Source: Bacteroidota bacterium (lineage in GTDB: Bacteria > Bacteroidota > Bacteroidia > Flavobacteriales > Flavobacteriaceae). Taken from it: DNA of 15,262 bases. The position numbers were made by a program, and so were the translations under genes. Under the pieces are notes generated by a model that worked only from the letters and a program-made list of their open reading frames with translations, ran no database searches and was not told where the DNA came from. This document shows, piece by piece, positions 14,527-15,262 of this stretch. Location of the stretch: contig JAEYZX010000125.1 in assembly GCA_023427845.1 (NCBI GenBank), forward strand, positions 1 through 15,262. The letters run 5' to 3'. How positions within the stretch are numbered: the first letter of the stretch is position 1; the number at the start of each line of letters is the position of its first letter.

Positions 14527-14558
14527 TTCGTCGATAAAATTTGCAAAATGTAGATTTG
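14527..14558 (+). promoter_or_regulatory. Promoter of the LRR-protein gene (TTCG / TAGATTTG)
   Basis: TAGATTTG at 14551-14558 fits the -7 consensus TAnnTTTG, and TTCG at 14527-14530, 20 nt upstream, matches three of four bases of the -33 TTTG. Transcription would start near 14564, about 27 nt before the ATG at 14591. Confidence 0.5.
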
Positions 14559-14590
14559 CATCATAGATTTAACTTCCCTTTGCTTACCCG

Positions 14591-15262
14591 ATGAAACAAC
14601 TTGCTGTCATATTTTTTATTGTCTGTTCGGCCGTATCTACGGCGACCGAAATCCCGCCTTCTGAAATGAATGCGTTGCTTAAGCTGCATAAAGCGACCAA
14701 CGGCGAACAATGGAAACAGAAATGGGATTTGTCAAAACCGGCTCACTCCTGGTTTGGCGTGCAAATTTCTAACGGGAAAGTGATCTCGATCGAACTTCCG
14801 GAAAACAACCTTACGGGAAGCCTCCCGGCAGAGATCGGCGACCTGATCCATCTTCAGCATCTGAATCTTTTTCGAAACGCAATTTCGGGTAGAATCCCGA
14901 CTTCGATTGCAAACCTAAAACAGCTCCACTGCCTAAATTTATCTTTTAACAAGCTGTCGGGTGCAATCCCGCCATCAATTGGCAATGCAGCTTCATTAAG
15001 GCAGGTCGAACTTCACATGAACCAGCTTTCAGGCAGCATTCCTTCTGAAATCGGGAACCTTCTTGATCTGCAAAAATTATCGCTGTACAATAACCAAATC
15101 ACGGGAACGATCCCACAATCACTTTACGATCTCAAATCGTTGAAGATATTGTTGCTCAACAGCAATAAACTTGTTGGAGGTCTGAGCGAAAATATCGCAA
15201 ATCTGGAGTCGCTTGAAGTCCTTAGCCTTTTCGAAAACGAACTGTCCGGACCTAATCCGCAT
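14591..15262 (+). CDS. Secreted plant-type leucine-rich-repeat protein (3' end outside window)
   Basis: The frame is open for 224 codons from ATG 14591 to the window edge. The start MKQLAVIFFIVCSAVSTA is a Sec signal peptide with likely cleavage near residue 18. Residues about 26-63 form an N-terminal cap resembling plant LRRNT domains (ALLKLHKATNGEQW ... HSWFGVQ), although the usual paired cysteines are missing. From residue ~64 there are seven 24-residue repeats of the plant-specific class, LxxLxLxxNxLSGxIPxxIGNL; examples are NKLSGAIPPSIGN and NQLSGSIPSEIGNL. Such proteins are surface or secreted binding modules. In Bacteroidota many end in a T9SS sorting domain, but the C-terminus is not visible here. 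The gene has its own promoter and is divergent from the DUF1761 gene. Function and ligand are unknown. Confidence 0.9.
   Translation, partial: MKQLAVIFFIVCSAVSTATEIPPSEMNALLKLHKATNGEQWKQKWDLSKPAHSWFGVQISNGKVISIELPENNLTGSLPAEIGDLIHLQHLNLFRNAISGRIPTSIANLKQLHCLNLSFNKLSGAIPPSIGNAASLRQVELHMNQLSGSIPSEIGNLLDLQKLSLYNNQITGTIPQSLYDLKSLKILLLNSNKLVGGLSENIANLESLEVLSLFENELSGPNPH

Overview
The window looks like a chromosomal segment from a Flavobacterium-type member of the Bacteroidota. The main evidence is an intact gldK-gldL-gldM-gldN operon, which encodes the core of the type IX secretion system (T9SS) and the gliding motor. Other signs are TAnnTTTG-type -7 promoter motifs, AT-rich leaders without Shine-Dalgarno sequences, and several families common in flavobacteria (DUF983, DUF1761, App1-like phosphatase, BioF2-like acetyltransferase). 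I see no tRNA, rRNA, CRISPR array, insertion sequence or other sign of recent transfer.

Layout, left to right. (1) Positions 2-2299, + strand: the 3' part of topA, abutting an arginase/formimidoylglutamase-like gene whose metal-binding motifs are altered. (2) 2300-2559: an AT-rich regulatory gap with a hairpin, a repeated 10-mer and a probable gldK promoter. (3) 2560-7222, + strand: gldK (outer-membrane lipoprotein), gldL and gldM (inner-membrane proton-driven motor) and gldN (periplasmic ring partner of GldK), closed by a strong terminator. No gldO paralogue follows. (4) 7283-8347, + strand: a DAO-family flavoprotein whose promoter motif runs into the terminator T-tract. Its 3' end overlaps a convergent DUF983 zinc-ribbon membrane protein. 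(5) 8768-10678, + strand: an ABC-F ATPase, followed by a long inverted repeat with unusual U/A polarity. (6) 10790-12698: a divergent pair formed by an App1-type phosphatidate phosphatase (- strand) and a DAGK-type lipid kinase (+ strand), separated by 58 bp that contain a perfect palindrome. (7) 12688-14422, - strand: a BioF2/FemAB-like acyltransferase and, upstream of it, a DUF1761 membrane protein, each with its own promoter. (8) 14591 to the end, + strand: a secreted protein with plant-type leucine-rich repeats, cut by the window edge.

The best-understood unit is the GldKLMN machine. GldL and GldM convert the proton motive force into motion, and GldK and GldN form the periplasmic ring on the outer membrane. 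The LRR protein could be a T9SS client, but its C-terminus is outside the window. The phosphatase/kinase pair suggests opposing steps in lipid phosphate metabolism. The candidates most worth following up are the altered ureohydrolase beside the T9SS operon, the palindromic promoter between the lipid genes, and the inverted repeat after the ABC-F gene. I did not find a clearly new multi-gene system.
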